Of a DNA stretch of 7,426 nt, positions 7,284-7,426 are shown one piece after another. Position 1 is the stretch's first letter, and each line of letters opens with the position of its first letter. The position numbers and the translations under genes are program-made. The notes under the pieces were generated by a model that had not been told where the DNA came from, searched no databases, and saw only the letters and a list, made by a program, of their open reading frames with translations. This DNA comes from Gammaproteobacteria bacterium. Lineage in GTDB: Bacteria > Pseudomonadota > Gammaproteobacteria > Poriferisulfidales > Oxydemutatoraceae. The DNA is taken from positions 1 to 7,426 of the forward strand of contig RKSI01000146.1 of the NCBI GenBank assembly GCA_007570905.1, given 5' to 3'.

Positions 7284-7426
7284 TCATTTGTCCCGACTGC
7301 CCGCTTGCCGCGTTTGTTCAGCCTGTCCCGACTGCCCGACCTGCGCTGTTCGTTCAGCCTGTCTTGTTTGTCCGGCTTGTCCCGTTTGCCCTGTCTGCTC
7401 TGTCTGCCCGGCCTGCGCCGCCTGCT
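7284..7426 (-). CDS. 3' end of the upstream gene (perhaps ybeY), Q-x-G repeat tail, likely frameshifted
   Basis: A frame entering from the window edge encodes a low-complexity C-terminal tail of three-residue units, mostly Gln-(Ala/Thr/Val/Ser)-(Gly/Glu/Arg), with QAGQTEQTGQTGQAGQTRQ near its start. It ends GSRDK-TGA with the stop at 7286-7284. The last regular unit is QAG; one base later the repeat continues in the -1 frame as QSGQMTQAQQQAQRARRRGG, then E and TGA at 7236-7234, overlapping the corC ATG as ATGA. A single missing G in the GGG run at 7300-7302 explains this. ybeY (an endoribonuclease for rRNA maturation) usually precedes corC, so the tail may belong to YbeY, but none of its catalytic histidine motif is in view and the identity is an inference from context. 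Such tails are not a usual part of YbeY. Confidence 0.5.
   Translation of the reverse strand, partial: QAAQAGQTEQTGQTGQAGQTRQAERTAQVGQSGQAEQTRQAGSRDK
7289..7426. repeat. 9-nt/36-nt tandem coding repeat upstream of corC
   Basis: On the minus strand the DNA is a degenerate tandem array of 9-nt units of the form CAR-NCN-GGN. A higher-order 36-nt period is visible: GTTCAGCCTGTC (plus strand) occurs at 7316-7327 and 7352-7363, exactly 36 bp apart. TGTCCCGACTGCCCG occurs at 7289-7303 and 7324-7338, only 35 bp apart, one base short of the period. Adjacent 12-residue units read QAERTAQVGQSG and, with the missing base restored, QAEQTRQAGQSG. The array continues past the window edge. Confidence 0.75.

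Noticed and set aside
7234..7287. Independent 17-codon ORF starting MTQAQQQ between the repeat tail and corC
   Set aside because: Its sequence continues the upstream Q-rich repeat in the neighbouring frame, so it is better explained as the displaced end of the upstream gene than as a separate peptide.
7287..7310. Programmed -1 ribosomal frameshift site joining the two parts of the repeat tail
   Set aside because: No classical X-XXY-YYZ slippery heptamer is visible at the junction. A simple one-base indel in the GGG run explains the data with fewer assumptions.

Overview
The window is a GC-rich stretch of a proteobacterial, probably gammaproteobacterial, chromosome. Every gene I can support lies on the minus strand, so transcription runs from high to low coordinates. 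The order is: an incomplete upstream gene with a Gln/Gly-rich repeat tail (end of window), corC/ybeX, lnt, manC/algA-type, leuS, lptE, a small unrecognised ORF, and perhaps the first codons of one more gene at position 1-42. Parts of this order (ybeY-corC-lnt; leuS-lptE-holA-nadD) are standard in Gammaproteobacteria, which is the main basis for the lineage guess. No mobile element, tRNA, rRNA or CRISPR array is visible.

Layout. Spacing is operon-like: corC and lnt are 8 bp apart, lnt and manC overlap by 8 bp, manC and leuS overlap by 23 bp, lptE and the small ORF are 3 bp apart, and the small ORF overlaps a possible next start by 4 bp (GTGA). The one sizeable gap, 846-1020 between leuS and lptE, is filled with GC-rich repeats that copy the 5' end of lptE. 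No promoter or terminator could be recognised.

Function. The set is mainly housekeeping and cell envelope. Lnt completes lipoprotein acylation. LptE, itself a lipoprotein and so a Lnt substrate, is part of the outer-membrane LPS translocon. The ManC-type protein supplies GDP-mannose for surface glycans. CorC is a CBS-domain protein that normally follows ybeY, and LeuRS charges tRNA-Leu.

Points for a second look. (1) The repeat tail upstream of corC appears frameshifted by one base: restoring one G in a GGG run at 7300-7302 continues the Q-x-G repeat and gives an ATGA overlap with corC. (2) The ManC-type protein reads QRHRRRSEHW where the family's isomerase cupin normally has a QxHHHRxEHW-type motif, so an expected metal-binding His is Arg. 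(3) manC sits between lnt and leuS. (4) A duplication reaches across the lptE start codon. (5) A 90-residue unknown protein occupies the place usually held by holA. I found no clearly new multi-gene system; most of the window is conserved core genes.
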